Notes: a model not told the origin generated them from the sequence alone. Positions 52,493 through 61,962 are shown, counted from the stretch's first letter. The stretch is DNA of 64,000 nucleotides from Bradyrhizobium murdochi (GCF_000472965.1 NZ_AXAU01000003.1:62269-126268), one strand, 5' to 3'. Made by a program: numbers and translations.

Positions 52493-53698
52493 TCAGACGC
52501 TCGCAGACACCTGCGCTTTGCCGGCGAAGGATGCGATCTCGTCCTCTGACAGACCGGTCTCCTTCAGGTAGGCACGCGTGTGCTCGCCGAGCGTCGACAT
52601 GCGCTTCGCCGCCGACACGTTGGCGCCCGACATGCGGAACGGCAGATTGAGGACCTTGAAAGTGCCGCCGCCGTCCTCGACCTCGGCCAACGCACCGCGA
52701 TGGGCGATCTGCGGATCGCGCAGCGCCTCGGCGACCGTGCGATAGGCCGACGAAGGCACGCCGTACTCATTGAGCGCGGCAAGGCACTGCTCGGTCGTCA
52801 CGGTGCGCGACCATGCCTCCACGCCTTCCATCAGGCTCGTCCAGTTTTCCCGGCGGTCGGAATATTTCGCAAAACGCGGATCGCTCACCCATTCCGGATG
52901 ACCGATCACCTGCATCAGGCTCTGGAAGGTTTTCTCGCTGGCGATCGCCATCATCACATAGCCGTCCGTGGTCTCGATCGGGCCGAACATTGGCCGTTGC
53001 GTCGGCTTCACCTCGAATTGCGACCATTGCAGTTCGTTCAACGTCAGGCTCAGCATGGATTCCAGCATCGAGACGTCGATATGCTGGCCCTGCCCGGTTG
53101 CCGTGCGCTGATACAGCGCCGCCGAGATCGCGCCGAATGCGTAGACTCCGGTGAGTACGTCAGCGTGATAGATGCCGCAATAGTCTGGCCGGCTTCGTCC
53201 CGGCTGGTAGGCCAGATGCGCCATCTCATAGCCTGATGCCGCGTGAATCACCGGCGCATAGGCCGGCAGCTCCGCCGATGGCCCGGTCTGGCCATATCCG
53301 GAAATCGAGCAATAGACCAGTTTCGGATTGAGGCCGTGCAGGGAGGCATAATCGAGCTTCAATCGCCGCATCACGCCGGGGCGAAAATTCTCCACCAGCA
53401 CGTCTGCAGTCGCGGTCAATCGGCGAACGGCCTCGACGCCCCTGGGTGATTTCAGGTCGAGCACCAGACTGTTCTTGCCGACATTGAGCTGACCGAAGGC
53501 GGTCGAACAATTATTCCGCACCGGCGGACGGGTCCGCATCGTCTCGCCTTCCTCGGTTTCAATCTTGATGACCTCGGCGCCCATATCGGCTAGCATGCGC
53601 GTGCAGTGAGGCCCGGCAATCGTGGTTGAGAAATCGAGGACGCGTAGGCCTGCGAAGCTGCCTGTCATATTCCTCTGCTCGTTACCGGCTATCGTCAT
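52493..53698 (-). CDS. CaiB/BaiF-type CoA transferase (family III)
   Basis: About 401 aa. The family N-terminus (LRVLDFSTTIAGPHCTRMLADMGAEVIKIE), the block LVENFRPGVMRRLKLDYASL and the catalytic Asp region (CGIYHADVLTGVYAFGAI) are visible. It moves CoA between organic acids; the substrate is not predictable. ATG 53698 has AAGGAG 10 bases upstream, while ATG 53668 (TGSFAGLRVL) is also possible. It lies downstream of glgA's divergent promoter region and upstream of the peptide transporter genes, on their strand. Confidence 0.88.
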   Translation of the reverse strand: MTIAGNEQRNMTGSFAGLRVLDFSTTIAGPHCTRMLADMGAEVIKIETEEGETMRTRPPVRNNCSTAFGQLNVGKNSLVLDLKSPRGVEAVRRLTATADVLVENFRPGVMRRLKLDYASLHGLNPKLVYCSISGYGQTGPSAELPAYAPVIHAASGYEMAHLAYQPGRSRPDYCGIYHADVLTGVYAFGAISAALYQRTATGQGQHIDVSMLESMLSLTLNELQWSQFEVKPTQRPMFGPIETTDGYVMMAIASEKTFQSLMQVIGHPEWVSDPRFAKYSDRRENWTSLMEGVEAWSRTVTTEQCLAALNEYGVPSSAYRTVAEALRDPQIAHRGALAEVEDGGGTFKVLNLPFRMSGANVSAAKRMSTLGEHTRAYLKETGLSEDEIASFAGKAQVSASV

Positions 53699-53897
53699 TC
53701 TCGTGTAGCTCCTTGGGCCTAACGGCACTTGTTGTTGGCGCGGCGTGACCCTAAAGGGCGCCGCCGCGGCAGGGAAAGCCTTTCGCATTAGGAACCGATA
53801 GCTAGGGCCCGGCATTATCGCCAGTAGACTGGACCCTTAGAGTAACTGGACCCTTTCTTGCATTTCCTCTCATCAGAGGCTGGTAGAGGGCATTCCT

Positions 53898-55355
53898 TTG
53901 AGAGTCTTATTCATCACTACGGAAATGGATGATTTCGTCCGGGTGGGCGGGCTTGCCGCCGTGTCCGCCGCCCTGCCCCGGGCGCTTCGCCGACGAAGCG
54001 ACGTCAGGGTCATGCTGCCCGGCTATCGGGACGTCGTCGAGCAACTCACCCACGTTGATATTGTTGGACAATGTGACGCGCTGGCGGAGATGCCGGCCTG
54101 CTCGGTCGGGCGGGCAGCGACCAAGGACGGCCTGCCGGTCTACGTCCTGCTCTGCCCGCAATTATATGACCGGCCCGGCAACCCCTATGGCGATGAATCC
54201 GGCCGCGACTGGCCCGACAACGACATCCGCTTCGGGCGGTTTGCGTCAGCCGCCGCCGAAATTGCCTTGGGCAAGGTGGACAAGAATTGGGCAGCGGACC
54301 TGGTTCACGCCAATGACTGGCAGGCTGCATTGACGCCGGCCTACCTGGCCTGGAAGGGCGCAAAAGTTCCTTCGATCCTGACCATTCACAACCTCGCCTA
54401 TCAGGGACTGTTTCCCGCGGACTCGCTGCGCCGCATCGGGGCGCCCGAGAGCTCCTTCCACATCGACGGGCTCGAATTCTACGATCACGTGTCGTTCCTG
54501 AAAGGCGGCCTCGTCTATGCCTCGCATCTGACCACCGTCAGCGCGACCTACGCAAAGGAGATCACGACGCGCGAGCTCGGCTGCGGGCTCGAAGGCCTGC
54601 TGAAGCGCCGCTCGGACGCCGACCAACTGACCGGCATCCTGAACGGCATCGATGAAAGCTGGGATCCGCGCGCCTGCGCACAATTGGCGCAGACCTTTGG
54701 CGCCGGCGATTGGGCAGGCAAGCAGGCGAACGCGGATTACGTTCGCAAGCAGTTTGGCCTGGCGGTGTCACGCGGGCCGATTTTTGCGCTTGTCGCCCGC
54801 CTCGTCCACCAGAAGGGCGTCGACCTCGTGTTGTCAGCCGCCGACAAAATCATCGATGCCGGCGGCCAGATCGTCGTGACCGGCAGCGGCGAGCCCCACA
54901 TCGAGAAGGCGCTGGTCGAGGCACATCTGCGCCGGCCGGACGCGATCGGTGTCGTCATCGGCTTCAACGATGGACAGGCGCGGCGGATGTTTGCCGGCAG
55001 CGATTTCACGCTGATGCCGTCACGGTTCGAGCCGTGCGGACTAAGCCAGATGTATGCGCAGCGGTTCGGATCGCTGCCGATCGGTCACCAGACCGGCGGG
55101 CTGGCGGAGACCATCAAGGACGGCGAAACCGGATTCCTGTTTTCGAAGCCGTCGCCGGAGTCGTTTCTCGGCGGCGTGCGGCGGGCGTTCGAAGCCTTCC
55201 GCGCCAAGGATCGGCTCGACACGATGCGACGCAACGCAATGGCGCGATCGTTTAGCTGGGATCTTTCGGCCGCCTGCTACAACGCGCTCTACAAGAAGAC
55301 AGTCGCGCCTTCGATCGTCACGTTACGCCCAGCTACTCCGCCGCTTCCGGCATAA
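53898..55355 (+). CDS. glgA: Glycogen/starch synthase homologue (GT5)
   Basis: A 485-aa glycosyltransferase of the GT5 family. It would extend alpha-1,4-glucan from ADP-glucose. The GT-B layout is clear: HANDWQAALTP and THNLAYQGLFP in the N-domain, GITNGI-like LTGILNGIDESWDPRA at the hinge, FALVARLVHQKGVDLV and SRFEPCGLSQMYAQRFGSLP in the C-domain. The KxGGL motif near the N-terminus that binds the donor reads RVGGL, so Lys is replaced by Arg. The start is TTG 53898 with GAGGG upstream. No glgB, glgC or glgP is adjacent. It overlaps the patatin-like gene by 23 bp at the 3' end. Confidence 0.87.
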   Translation: MRVLFITTEMDDFVRVGGLAAVSAALPRALRRRSDVRVMLPGYRDVVEQLTHVDIVGQCDALAEMPACSVGRAATKDGLPVYVLLCPQLYDRPGNPYGDESGRDWPDNDIRFGRFASAAAEIALGKVDKNWAADLVHANDWQAALTPAYLAWKGAKVPSILTIHNLAYQGLFPADSLRRIGAPESSFHIDGLEFYDHVSFLKGGLVYASHLTTVSATYAKEITTRELGCGLEGLLKRRSDADQLTGILNGIDESWDPRACAQLAQTFGAGDWAGKQANADYVRKQFGLAVSRGPIFALVARLVHQKGVDLVLSAADKIIDAGGQIVVTGSGEPHIEKALVEAHLRRPDAIGVVIGFNDGQARRMFAGSDFTLMPSRFEPCGLSQMYAQRFGSLPIGHQTGGLAETIKDGETGFLFSKPSPESFLGGVRRAFEAFRAKDRLDTMRRNAMARSFSWDLSAACYNALYKKTVAPSIVTLRPATPPLPA

Positions 55356-56496
55356 CTTCCATCTGCTCGTGGAGGATGACGCCGGACAGCGGATCGAACT
55401 CGCCGACCCACGGCTTGCGCCCGAGCACGTTTTTGGTGTGGCGGTAACCGGCATCCCAGCGCTGCATGATTCCGGACGGACTGAAATCGATGTCCTTGGT
55501 GTGGTCCTCCCGGCTGAGCTGCGGAGCCAGCAGCCGCACGACATGCATCCGGGTCGGACAGCCATAACCCGTCAGTTCCCTCACCGCCTCGCTGTTGCGC
55601 TCGGCCTCCGGCAGGCGCGCGGCGAGCTGGTTGATGACGTGGCGCAGGCGATGGGCCTGCTGCTGTCGCGCGATGTGGCTGGCGATCCGGCTTGAATACT
55701 GCACGTCCTTGTGCCGGTTCAGCACCTCCGCCATCGTGGTCGGCTCGGCGCCGGACGGATTCCAAAGATGCACGGCGAAGATCAACGAGTTCTTGCGCGG
55801 GTTATCGTCGAATACAGCCTCCGTCGGCGTATTCGATAATATGCCACCGTCCCAGTAAAGCTCGCCGTCGATGCGGATCGCCGGGAATGCCGGCGGCAGC
55901 GCGCCCGACGCCATGATGTGCCTGATGCCAAGCTCGCAGTCCCGGCTGTCGAAATAGCGCATCTGGCTGGTGCGGACATGGGCGGCGCCGACCGTCAGGC
56001 GTGGCGAGCACTGATTGACCAGCTTGAAATCGACCAGCTCGCTCAAGGTTCCCTCCAGCGGCGCGGTCGAGTAGTAGCCGGCATTGTCGGCGCCGAGCGG
56101 ATAGGAGTCGCCGGCATGGGCCAACGGGTTGGGCCGAAAGAAACCGGGAATGCCGTTGGTCACGGTCGACCAGTAGGAGAGCTTTTCGTTGAAACCTGGA
56201 AAGATGTCGCGAAAGGTCCAGACCGGACTCTGTTCCATCTTCTTCCAGAACTCGCGAAGGCGCGACAATCGGTTCTGCGGCGCGTTGCCGGCGATCAGGC
56301 CGGCATTGATCGCGCCGATCGAGGTGCCGATGATCCAGTCCGGTTCGATTCCGGCCTCATGCAGCGCTTGATAGACACCGGCCTGATAAGAGCCAAGTGC
56401 GCCGCCGCCCTGCAGCACCAGGACGATCTGACCTGACTCGGACCTGGCCAGAGATCGCAAGTTTGGCGAAGAACCGATATCCTGAACGTCCTTCAT
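55333..56496 (-). CDS. Patatin-like phospholipase with C-terminal DUF3734-like region
   Basis: A 387-aa lipid acyl hydrolase. The nucleophile elbow is IIGTSIGAINAG (Ser59), preceded by the oxyanion loop VLQGGGALGSYQAG, and the catalytic Asp is in YWDGGILSN. A further 150 residues at the C-terminus (from about AHRLRHVINQL) are of the type found in bacterial patatins near PHB genes. GAGGGA lies upstream of the ATG. It lies 23 bp downstream of bdhA on the same strand, so the two probably share a transcript; a link with polyhydroxybutyrate or lipid turnover is suggested by context. Confidence 0.87.
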   Translation of the reverse strand: MKDVQDIGSSPNLRSLARSESGQIVLVLQGGGALGSYQAGVYQALHEAGIEPDWIIGTSIGAINAGLIAGNAPQNRLSRLREFWKKMEQSPVWTFRDIFPGFNEKLSYWSTVTNGIPGFFRPNPLAHAGDSYPLGADNAGYYSTAPLEGTLSELVDFKLVNQCSPRLTVGAAHVRTSQMRYFDSRDCELGIRHIMASGALPPAFPAIRIDGELYWDGGILSNTPTEAVFDDNPRKNSLIFAVHLWNPSGAEPTTMAEVLNRHKDVQYSSRIASHIARQQQAHRLRHVINQLAARLPEAERNSEAVRELTGYGCPTRMHVVRLLAPQLSREDHTKDIDFSPSGIMQRWDAGYRHTKNVLGRKPWVGEFDPLSGVILHEQMEVMPEAAE

Positions 56497-56519
56497 GTCA
56501 GTTCCCTCGGATTGTCGCT

Positions 56520-57344
56520 CTAGTGTGCGGTCCAGCCGCCGTCGACCGGCAGCGCGATGCCGGTGATCGAGGCCGCCGCGTCGCTGGCAAGAAACACCGT
56601 CAGCGCGCCGAGCTCTTCGACAGAGGCAAACCGCTTGTTCGGTTGCTGCGCCAGCAACACGTCGTGGATGACCTGCTCGCGAGAAATGCCGTGGGCCCTG
56701 GCCTGGCCGTCGATCTGCGCCTCGACCAGTGGCGTGTAGACGTAACCCGGGCAAATCGCGTTGCAGGTGATGCCCTCTTCCGCGGTCTCCAGCGCCGCCA
56801 CCTTGGTCAGGCCGACGATACCGTGCTTTGCCGCGACATAGGCCGCCTTGAACGGGGACGCGACCAGGCCGTGAGCGGAAGCGATGTTGATGATGCGGCC
56901 GAACTTGTTCTGGCGCATCGCGGGCAATGCGAGCCGTATGGTGTGAAATGCCGATGACAAATTGATCGACAGGATCGCGTCCCACTTCTCGACCGGAAAC
57001 TGATCGAGCGGCGCGACGTGTTGAATGCCGGCGTTGTTGACCAGAATATCGAGCCGGCCGTGACTGGCGACCGTGGTCGCGATCATCTCGGCGATTGCTT
57101 CCCGGCTCGTCATATCGGCCGCGGAATAGCTGGCCTCGACGCCGAAATCGGCGGTAAGCTGATCGCGGGTCTTGGCGATCTCGGCCGCGAGGCCGAAACC
57201 GTTCAGCACCACGGCCGAGCCGGCTCCGGCCAACGCACGGGCGATCCCGAGCCCGATGCCGCTGGTCGAGCCCGTGACCAGCGAGACCTTGCCTGTCAGT
57301 GGCCGCAAGGCCGAAGCGCCCTGTGTCTTGAGCTGAATATTCAT
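56520..57344 (-). CDS. bdhA: 3-hydroxybutyrate dehydrogenase
   Basis: A 274-aa short-chain dehydrogenase. The cofactor motif is TGSTSGIGLGIARALAGAG, NNAGIQHVAPLDQFP follows, and the active site includes Ser in IINIASAHGLV and Tyr-x3-Lys in YVAAKHG. The HGLVASPFKAAYVAAKHGIVGLTK segment is characteristic of BdhA. The enzyme converts 3-hydroxybutyrate to acetoacetate. The start is ATG 57344 with AAAGGG upstream. It is divergent from a LysR regulator across 187 bp. Confidence 0.9.
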   Translation of the reverse strand: MNIQLKTQGASALRPLTGKVSLVTGSTSGIGLGIARALAGAGSAVVLNGFGLAAEIAKTRDQLTADFGVEASYSAADMTSREAIAEMIATTVASHGRLDILVNNAGIQHVAPLDQFPVEKWDAILSINLSSAFHTIRLALPAMRQNKFGRIINIASAHGLVASPFKAAYVAAKHGIVGLTKVAALETAEEGITCNAICPGYVYTPLVEAQIDGQARAHGISREQVIHDVLLAQQPNKRFASVEELGALTVFLASDAAASITGIALPVDGGWTAH

Positions 57345-57531
57345 GAACTGCCCTTTCGTGTGGCTGGTCAACGTCGTAACGAGACCATTTCCGCCGCAAT
57401 CTGCGCGCGGTCGCGGCTTCAGGGAAATGCCCTTTGGCTTCCAAAACCATACGCCCGCGCTATGGCGGTTTGGGTAGTCATCGGGGGGCGCCATCGGGTA
57501 GCTTTCCTGCAAGACAGAGCGGGGCACGACC

Positions 57532-58434
57532 ATGGAGATGCATCAGGTTCGCTACTTCCTTGCGGTCGCGCGCGTGCTCAACTTCACGCGCGCCGCCGAC
57601 GAGTGCAACGTCACGCAGCCGTCGCTGACGCGGGCAATCAAGCAACTCGAAGCCGAACTCGGCGGCGATCTGTTTCGCCGCGAACGCCCGGCCGCGCAAT
57701 TGACCGAGCTCGGCCAGCGCATGCATCCGCTGCTCAAGCAATGTTATGAGGCGGCGACCGGTGCGCGCGAACTTGCCTCATCCTTCAAGAGCGGCGAAGT
57801 CGGCGCGCTCCGGATCGCGCTGACCCATTCGGTCGATCTGTCGCTGTTGATTCCGCATCTCGACCAGATCAAGCGGATGTTCAACCGTCTAGAGTTTCGC
57901 TTCTTGCGCGGCAACGCCCGCGAAGTCGCGGAATATCTGAAGAAGGGCGAAGCCGAACTCGGCATTGCCGCCGAAATCAGCGAAGAATGGGACCGGCTCG
58001 ATACCTGGCCGCTGTTTACCGAAAACTTTCAGCTCGTCATCAACCGGAAGCATCCGTTGGCAGACCGCGATAAGCTCGACTTCGGCGATCTTCGCGCCGA
58101 ACAATTGCTGTCGCGGAACTACTGCGAACATGCGGCGCGGGTGAATTCTTCGCTTCGCGAGCACGGCCTCAACGTCGATCGCAGCCACGAGATCGCATCC
58201 GAGCGCGATCTGATCGAGCTGTTGGAGGCCGATATCGGCGTCGCCGTGGTGCCCGATACAGCGTCGATCCCGCCGACGCTAAAGCGCGCCAGCGTCGAGG
58301 GGCTGGATGCGCGGCGAACGGTAAATCTTTACGGCGTGGCCGGACGTGAACGGACTGCGGTGGCATCCGCCGTGATGCGGATGCTGCGCAGCACCAATTG
58401 GCAGCAACTCATTGACAAGGGTGGAACTCCCTGA
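57532..58434 (+). CDS. LysR-family transcriptional regulator
   Basis: A 300-aa protein. The N-terminal helix-turn-helix (QVRYFLAVARVLNFTRAADE ... QPSLTRAIKQLEAELGGDLF) is followed by the substrate-binding domain. Its ligand pocket region begins LRIALTHSVDLSLLIPHLDQ. The divergent orientation to bdhA and the patatin gene is the usual LysR layout, so these are likely targets. No LysR T-N11-A box was identified with confidence. The co-inducer is unknown. Confidence 0.9.
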   Translation: MEMHQVRYFLAVARVLNFTRAADECNVTQPSLTRAIKQLEAELGGDLFRRERPAAQLTELGQRMHPLLKQCYEAATGARELASSFKSGEVGALRIALTHSVDLSLLIPHLDQIKRMFNRLEFRFLRGNAREVAEYLKKGEAELGIAAEISEEWDRLDTWPLFTENFQLVINRKHPLADRDKLDFGDLRAEQLLSRNYCEHAARVNSSLREHGLNVDRSHEIASERDLIELLEADIGVAVVPDTASIPPTLKRASVEGLDARRTVNLYGVAGRERTAVASAVMRMLRSTNWQQLIDKGGTP

Positions 58435-58551
58435 GAAGCCCCGGCTGGATCGGTTCCCGCGCTTTCCGCCACATTTGCGCTGAGTACGGATCCCCTTAAA
58501 ATCCAGGACGGCCGCACCATATAGGGATGAGGCTGGGAGTTGGAGGGACCG

Positions 58552-58737
58552 ATGAAATCTCATCCGCGCCCGAACCGCAAAGATTGGGAGCAGATCGCCG
58601 AGGATTTACAGGAGACAGCGGACAAGCTGCCGCCCGGCGATGACAAGGAAGCCGCCAAACGCAAGGCATTGCAAATGAGGAAGGCAGTCGAAATCAGAAA
58701 TTGGCTGACTTCCCCAGGCATGCAACCACCCCGCTGA
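58552..58737 (+). CDS. Small unknown acidic/basic protein
   Basis: A 61-aa protein, MKSHPRPNRKDWEQIAEDLQ then a Lys/Glu-rich helix (KEAAKRKALQMRKAVEIRNWL). GGAGGG stands 5 bases upstream of the ATG, which supports translation. There is no membrane segment or Cys. I do not recognise a characterised family. It may be co-transcribed with the LysR gene, whose stop is 117 bp upstream. Confidence 0.7.
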   Translation: MKSHPRPNRKDWEQIAEDLQETADKLPPGDDKEAAKRKALQMRKAVEIRNWLTSPGMQPPR

Positions 58738-59151
58738 TGCGGTGCTCCGCCCGGGGGAAGGGTGGCGTATACCTGCTCGGTAGCGCATGCCTGCCCGGTA
58801 GGGTGAATATCTGCTCGATAAAAAAGAGCGACCCCGCCATTTGAAATCGCAAAATGACGGGGCCGTCGGAGCATTTCATCTTCTATGAAGAAGATTACTT
58901 GCTCCTTAGCTACGTAACCTTCGACGCGCGATCACGTTCCGGGTCTCTTCGAGATTTTTTGCGCTGGTTCCGCTCCGGACGAAGGGCTTGCTCGGCTCGG
59001 CCTGCCACCGGTTCCAGCAGCAGCGGTCTGCTCCTTTGACTATGCAGATAAACGAGCCCTCTGCGCGCGGAGCTTGATCCAGACGCCCTCGGCTGATCGC
59101 CTGGAACTGCATCCTGCTAGGGGAATTTCCATAGTTTGACGCGAGGTCGCC
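58738..59151. other. Intergenic region before nuoD with a minus-strand hairpin and T-run
   Basis: 414 bp without a convincing gene. The short frames on both strands are not supported by starts or composition. Features seen are the terminator-like hairpin at 58832-58862 (minus strand) and a small hairpin (TTCTTC/GAAGA with ATA loop, minus strand) at about 58877-58893. The final part before nuoD lacks a recognisable promoter. Confidence 0.5.
58820..58862 (-). terminator. Rho-independent terminator-like hairpin on the minus strand
   Basis: An 11-position stem with one mismatch (CCCCG pairing CGGGG, then CATTT pairing AAATG) and a 9-base loop, with a run of six T on the minus strand 6 bases after the stem. 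The gap before the T-run is longer than usual. No minus-strand gene is known just upstream. Confidence 0.4.
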
Positions 59152-60342
59152 ATGGCTGAAGCTGCTCTTCGCAATTTCACCATCAACTTCGGGCCGCAGC
59201 ACCCGGCAGCGCACGGTGTCCTGCGGCTTGTGCTTGAACTCGACGGTGAAGTCGTCGAACGCGTCGATCCGCATATCGGATTGCTTCACCGCGGAACGGA
59301 GAAGCTGATCGAGCACAAGACCTATCTACAAGCGCTACCGTATTTCGATCGGCTCGACTATGTGGCGCCGATGAACCAGGAACACGCGTTTTGCCTGGCC
59401 ACCGAAAAGCTGCTTGGCATCACCGTTCCCAGGCGCGGTCAACTGATCCGGGTGCTCTACTGCGAGATCGGCCGCCTGCTCTCGCATCTGCTCAACATCA
59501 CCACGCAGGCAATGGATGTTGGCGCGCTCACCCCGCCGCTATGGGGATTCGAGGAGCGCGAGAAGTTGATGGTATTTTACGAACGCGCATCCGGCGCGCG
59601 CATGCACGCAAATTACTTCCGGGTTGGTGGGGTGCATCAGGATCTGCCGCCCAAGCTGCTCGACGACATCTGGGCATTCTGCGATCCGTTCCTGAAGGTG
59701 TGCGACGATCTGGAAGGCCTGCTGACCCACAATCGCATTTTCAAGCAACGCAACATCGATATCGGCGTCGTCAAGCTCGCGGACGCCTGGGCCTGGGGAT
59801 TTTCAGGGGTCATGGTGCGGGGCTCCGGCGCCGCCTGGGACCTACGCAAAGCGCAGCCCTACGAATGCTACCCCGAATTCGATTTCGATATCCCCATTGG
59901 CAAGCATGGCGACTGTTACGATCGCTACCTGGTACGCATGGAGGAGATGCGCCAATCCGTGCGCATCATGAAACAATGCATCGAGAAGCTCCGCAGCGCC
60001 GACGGACAGGGACCGGTCATGATCGTGGACAACAAGATCGCGCCGCCACGGCGTGGTGAAATGAAACGGTCGATGGAGGCAATGATCGAGCACTTCAAGC
60101 TATACACCGAAGGCCACCACGTTCCCGCCGGCGAGGTTTATGCCGCGGTCGAAGCGCCCAAAGGCGAGTTCGGCGTCTATCTCGTCTCCGATGGCACCAA
60201 CCAGCCCTACAGGTGCAAGATTCGCGCGCCCTCTTTCGCGCACCTGCAAGCGATGGATTTCCTGACCCGCGGGCACCTGCTTGCCGATGTCTCGGCGATT
60301 ATCGGCTCGCTGGATATCGTGTTCGGAGAGATCGATCGATGA
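59152..60342 (+). CDS. nuoD: NADH-quinone oxidoreductase subunit D homologue, outside a nuo operon
   Basis: A 396-aa 49-kDa-type subunit. The conserved N-terminus ([20 protein letters not shown]), [20 protein letters not shown] and [19 protein letters not shown] with its quinone-site His and Tyr are intact, as is the C-terminal end [13 protein letters not shown] lies upstream of the ATG. NuoD forms the quinone-reduction site of complex I with NuoB. Here it stands with only a monooxygenase-type gene and nuoB; nuoA, nuoC and nuoE-N are not in the window. It is probably a second copy, either serving an incomplete or specialised complex or able to replace the main subunit. Confidence 0.92.
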   Translation: MAEAALRNFTINFGPQHPAAHGVLRLVLELDGEVVERVDPHIGLLHRGTEKLIEHKTYLQALPYFDRLDYVAPMNQEHAFCLATEKLLGITVPRRGQLIRVLYCEIGRLLSHLLNITTQAMDVGALTPPLWGFEEREKLMVFYERASGARMHANYFRVGGVHQDLPPKLLDDIWAFCDPFLKVCDDLEGLLTHNRIFKQRNIDIGVVKLADAWAWGFSGVMVRGSGAAWDLRKAQPYECYPEFDFDIPIGKHGDCYDRYLVRMEEMRQSVRIMKQCIEKLRSADGQGPVMIVDNKIAPPRRGEMKRSMEAMIEHFKLYTEGHHVPAGEVYAAVEAPKGEFGVYLVSDGTNQPYRCKIRAPSFAHLQAMDFLTRGHLLADVSAIIGSLDIVFGEIDR

Positions 60343-60391
60343 GCTACCAATGCACCGAAAACTTTCGAGGTAACAATCAGGGAGATCAGCC

Positions 60392-60718
60392 ATGCCGCAG
60401 ATCAGCACCGACAGACAGCCCGTTACCCAGATCACGATCGTCGAGTCAGAGCCCGAGAAGCAGGCCGAGGCGCTGTCGGTCATGACCGAGCGCGCCCGCT
60501 TCATGGCGCGTCAGCCGGGCTTCATCTCCATCAGCCTGCATCGCAGTCTGGATGGACGCCGCATCGTCAACTACGTGCAATGGCAGAATCGCGACCTGCT
60601 GCGATCGGCCCATCAATCGCCGGAATTTCGCAAGGAGTGGGGTCACTTCGACGAAATAACGAGCGAGATCGATCCCTATCTGTATGAGGTTTCCGAAGTC
60701 ATGGACAGTGGACGGTAA
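60392..60718 (+). CDS. Antibiotic-biosynthesis-monooxygenase (ABM)-fold protein
   Basis: A 108-aa single-domain protein with the dimeric alpha/beta-barrel pattern: [20 protein letters not shown], then the core [24 protein letters not shown]. Such proteins degrade haem, quinols or other aromatics, or act only as structural units; a function cannot be chosen. GGGAG lies upstream of the ATG. It separates nuoD (49 bp before) from nuoB (46 bp after) on one strand, an unusual gene order. Confidence 0.82.
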   Translation: MPQISTDRQPVTQITIVESEPEKQAEALSVMTERARFMARQPGFISISLHRSLDGRRIVNYVQWQNRDLLRSAHQSPEFRKEWGHFDEITSEIDPYLYEVSEVMDSGR

Positions 60719-60764
60719 ACACGGACGCGGTTGCAGCCTGACCAGACCAAGCGGGAACAATCAA

Positions 60765-61334
60765 ATGCAGCATTCCCGACCATTGATCGCGCCCTCCGGA
60801 AGCGGAATGTTGGACCCGGGGACCGGCACCCCCGTGGGTGATGACTACTTTTTTGCGGGGTTGAACAGCGAGCTTAGCGACAAGGGCTTCTTCGTTGCCG
60901 CCGCCGACGATCTGATCACGTGGGCTCGCAGCGGTTCGTTGATGTGGATGACATTTGGCCTCGCTTGCTGCGCGATCGAAATGATGCAGATGGCGATGCC
61001 CCGCTACGACGCCGAACGGTTTGGATTTGCCCCCCGCGCCAGTCCACGGCAGTCGGATGTAATGATCGTCGCCGGTACTCTATGCAACAAGATGGCTCCC
61101 GCGCTCCGCAAAGTCTATGATCAGATGCCCGAACCCCGGTATGTGATTTCGATGGGTTCGTGCGCCAACGGCGGCGGCTATTACCACTATTCGTACTCGG
61201 TCGTGCGTGGCTGCGACCGCATCGTGCCTGTCGATATCTATGTTCCGGGCTGCCCGCCGACCGCCGAAGCGCTGCTGTACGGCGTGATGCTGTTGCAGAA
61301 GAAGATTCGGCGTTCAGGCACCATCGAACGCTGA
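60765..61334 (+). CDS. nuoB: NADH-quinone oxidoreductase subunit B homologue, outside a nuo operon
   Basis: A 189-aa PSST-type subunit. All four N2 cluster ligands are present: Cys68 and Cys69 (GLACCAIEM), Cys133 ([11 protein letters not shown]) and Cys163 ([11 protein letters not shown]). The N-terminus is longer than needed and starts [14 protein letters not shown]. It pairs with NuoD in complex I, and the two genes are here with nothing else of the complex. ATG 60765 is preferred; the frame is open upstream into the ABM gene. An extra Cys107 lies in GTLCNKM. Confidence 0.92.
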   Translation: MQHSRPLIAPSGSGMLDPGTGTPVGDDYFFAGLNSELSDKGFFVAAADDLITWARSGSLMWMTFGLACCAIEMMQMAMPRYDAERFGFAPRASPRQSDVMIVAGTLCNKMAPALRKVYDQMPEPRYVISMGSCANGGGYYHYSYSVVRGCDRIVPVDIYVPGCPPTAEALLYGVMLLQKKIRRSGTIER

Positions 61335-61414
61335 CGTCGATCGCCCGGAAAACGGGAACCTTGCCAGAATCCTCGTGCTGACAATATGTCGGAACCAACG
61401 GTGAGGAGTTCACG

Positions 61415-61930
61415 ATGGCAACGGCAAAGCAAAAGGCCGCAGCGAAAAAGAGCATTCGCAAGGCGCGCACGGCATGGCGCGGCATGTCGGCGCAAGCCCA
61501 TGCAAGGGCTCAGCCCGAGGGGCGCCGCCGCGCCAAGCCCGGAGCCCGCAGCAGCGGCGGTTTCTTCCATATCGAAGTGCGGCCGCGGCGCGAATTTAAG
61601 ACGTTCCGGACCCAGGATGTGGGAAAGACAGGCGGGATCGAACGGGTCGCCGGCAAGCGCGTCAGCGGTTCCTGGGATACTCAGAAATGGCTGATCAGCA
61701 AGGAGCATGCCCATCGCGTCGGCGCCCGTCTGGTGCCGGATACCGCGGATGCGCGAAAGATCCTAAAAACGCTCGGCGCACCGCCGCGCCATCTTTCCGG
61801 TGACCGCTTCAAGGCGACGGATCGGCCCAACGTACCCGAACGCACCAAGCCGACGCCGGCCATGCGGCGCGCGCGGACCCGCAATATACGCAAAGCCCAG
61901 GCAACGAAGCGCAAAAGCTCCTCCCGCTAG
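61415..61930 (+). CDS. Basic protein of unknown function
   Basis: A 171-aa strongly Lys/Arg-rich protein. The low-complexity N-terminus (MATAKQKAAAKKSIRKARTA) resembles histone-like or ribosomal extension sequence. A central part (GFFHIEVRPRREFKTFRTQD, then KRVSGSWDTQKWLISKEHAH) looks like a small folded domain. GAGGAG stands 7 bases before the ATG. I do not recognise it with certainty; nucleic acid binding is plausible from charge alone. It follows nuoB by 80 bp. Confidence 0.7.
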   Translation: MATAKQKAAAKKSIRKARTAWRGMSAQAHARAQPEGRRRAKPGARSSGGFFHIEVRPRREFKTFRTQDVGKTGGIERVAGKRVSGSWDTQKWLISKEHAHRVGARLVPDTADARKILKTLGAPPRHLSGDRFKATDRPNVPERTKPTPAMRRARTRNIRKAQATKRKSSSR

Positions 61931-61962
61931 GCGCAATGCAAGGGCGGCCAGGATGGGCTCGG

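Noticed and set aside
55333-57450. A single 705-codon frame joining the patatin and bdhA regions
   Set aside because: Its upstream half is out of frame with bdhA and low in meaningful sequence; only the part from 56496 down is the real patatin gene.
60339-60485. 48-codon frame starting at the nuoD stop (ATGA)
   Set aside because: It runs out of frame through the ABM gene and is Ser/Arg-rich after 15 codons, so the overlap looks accidental.
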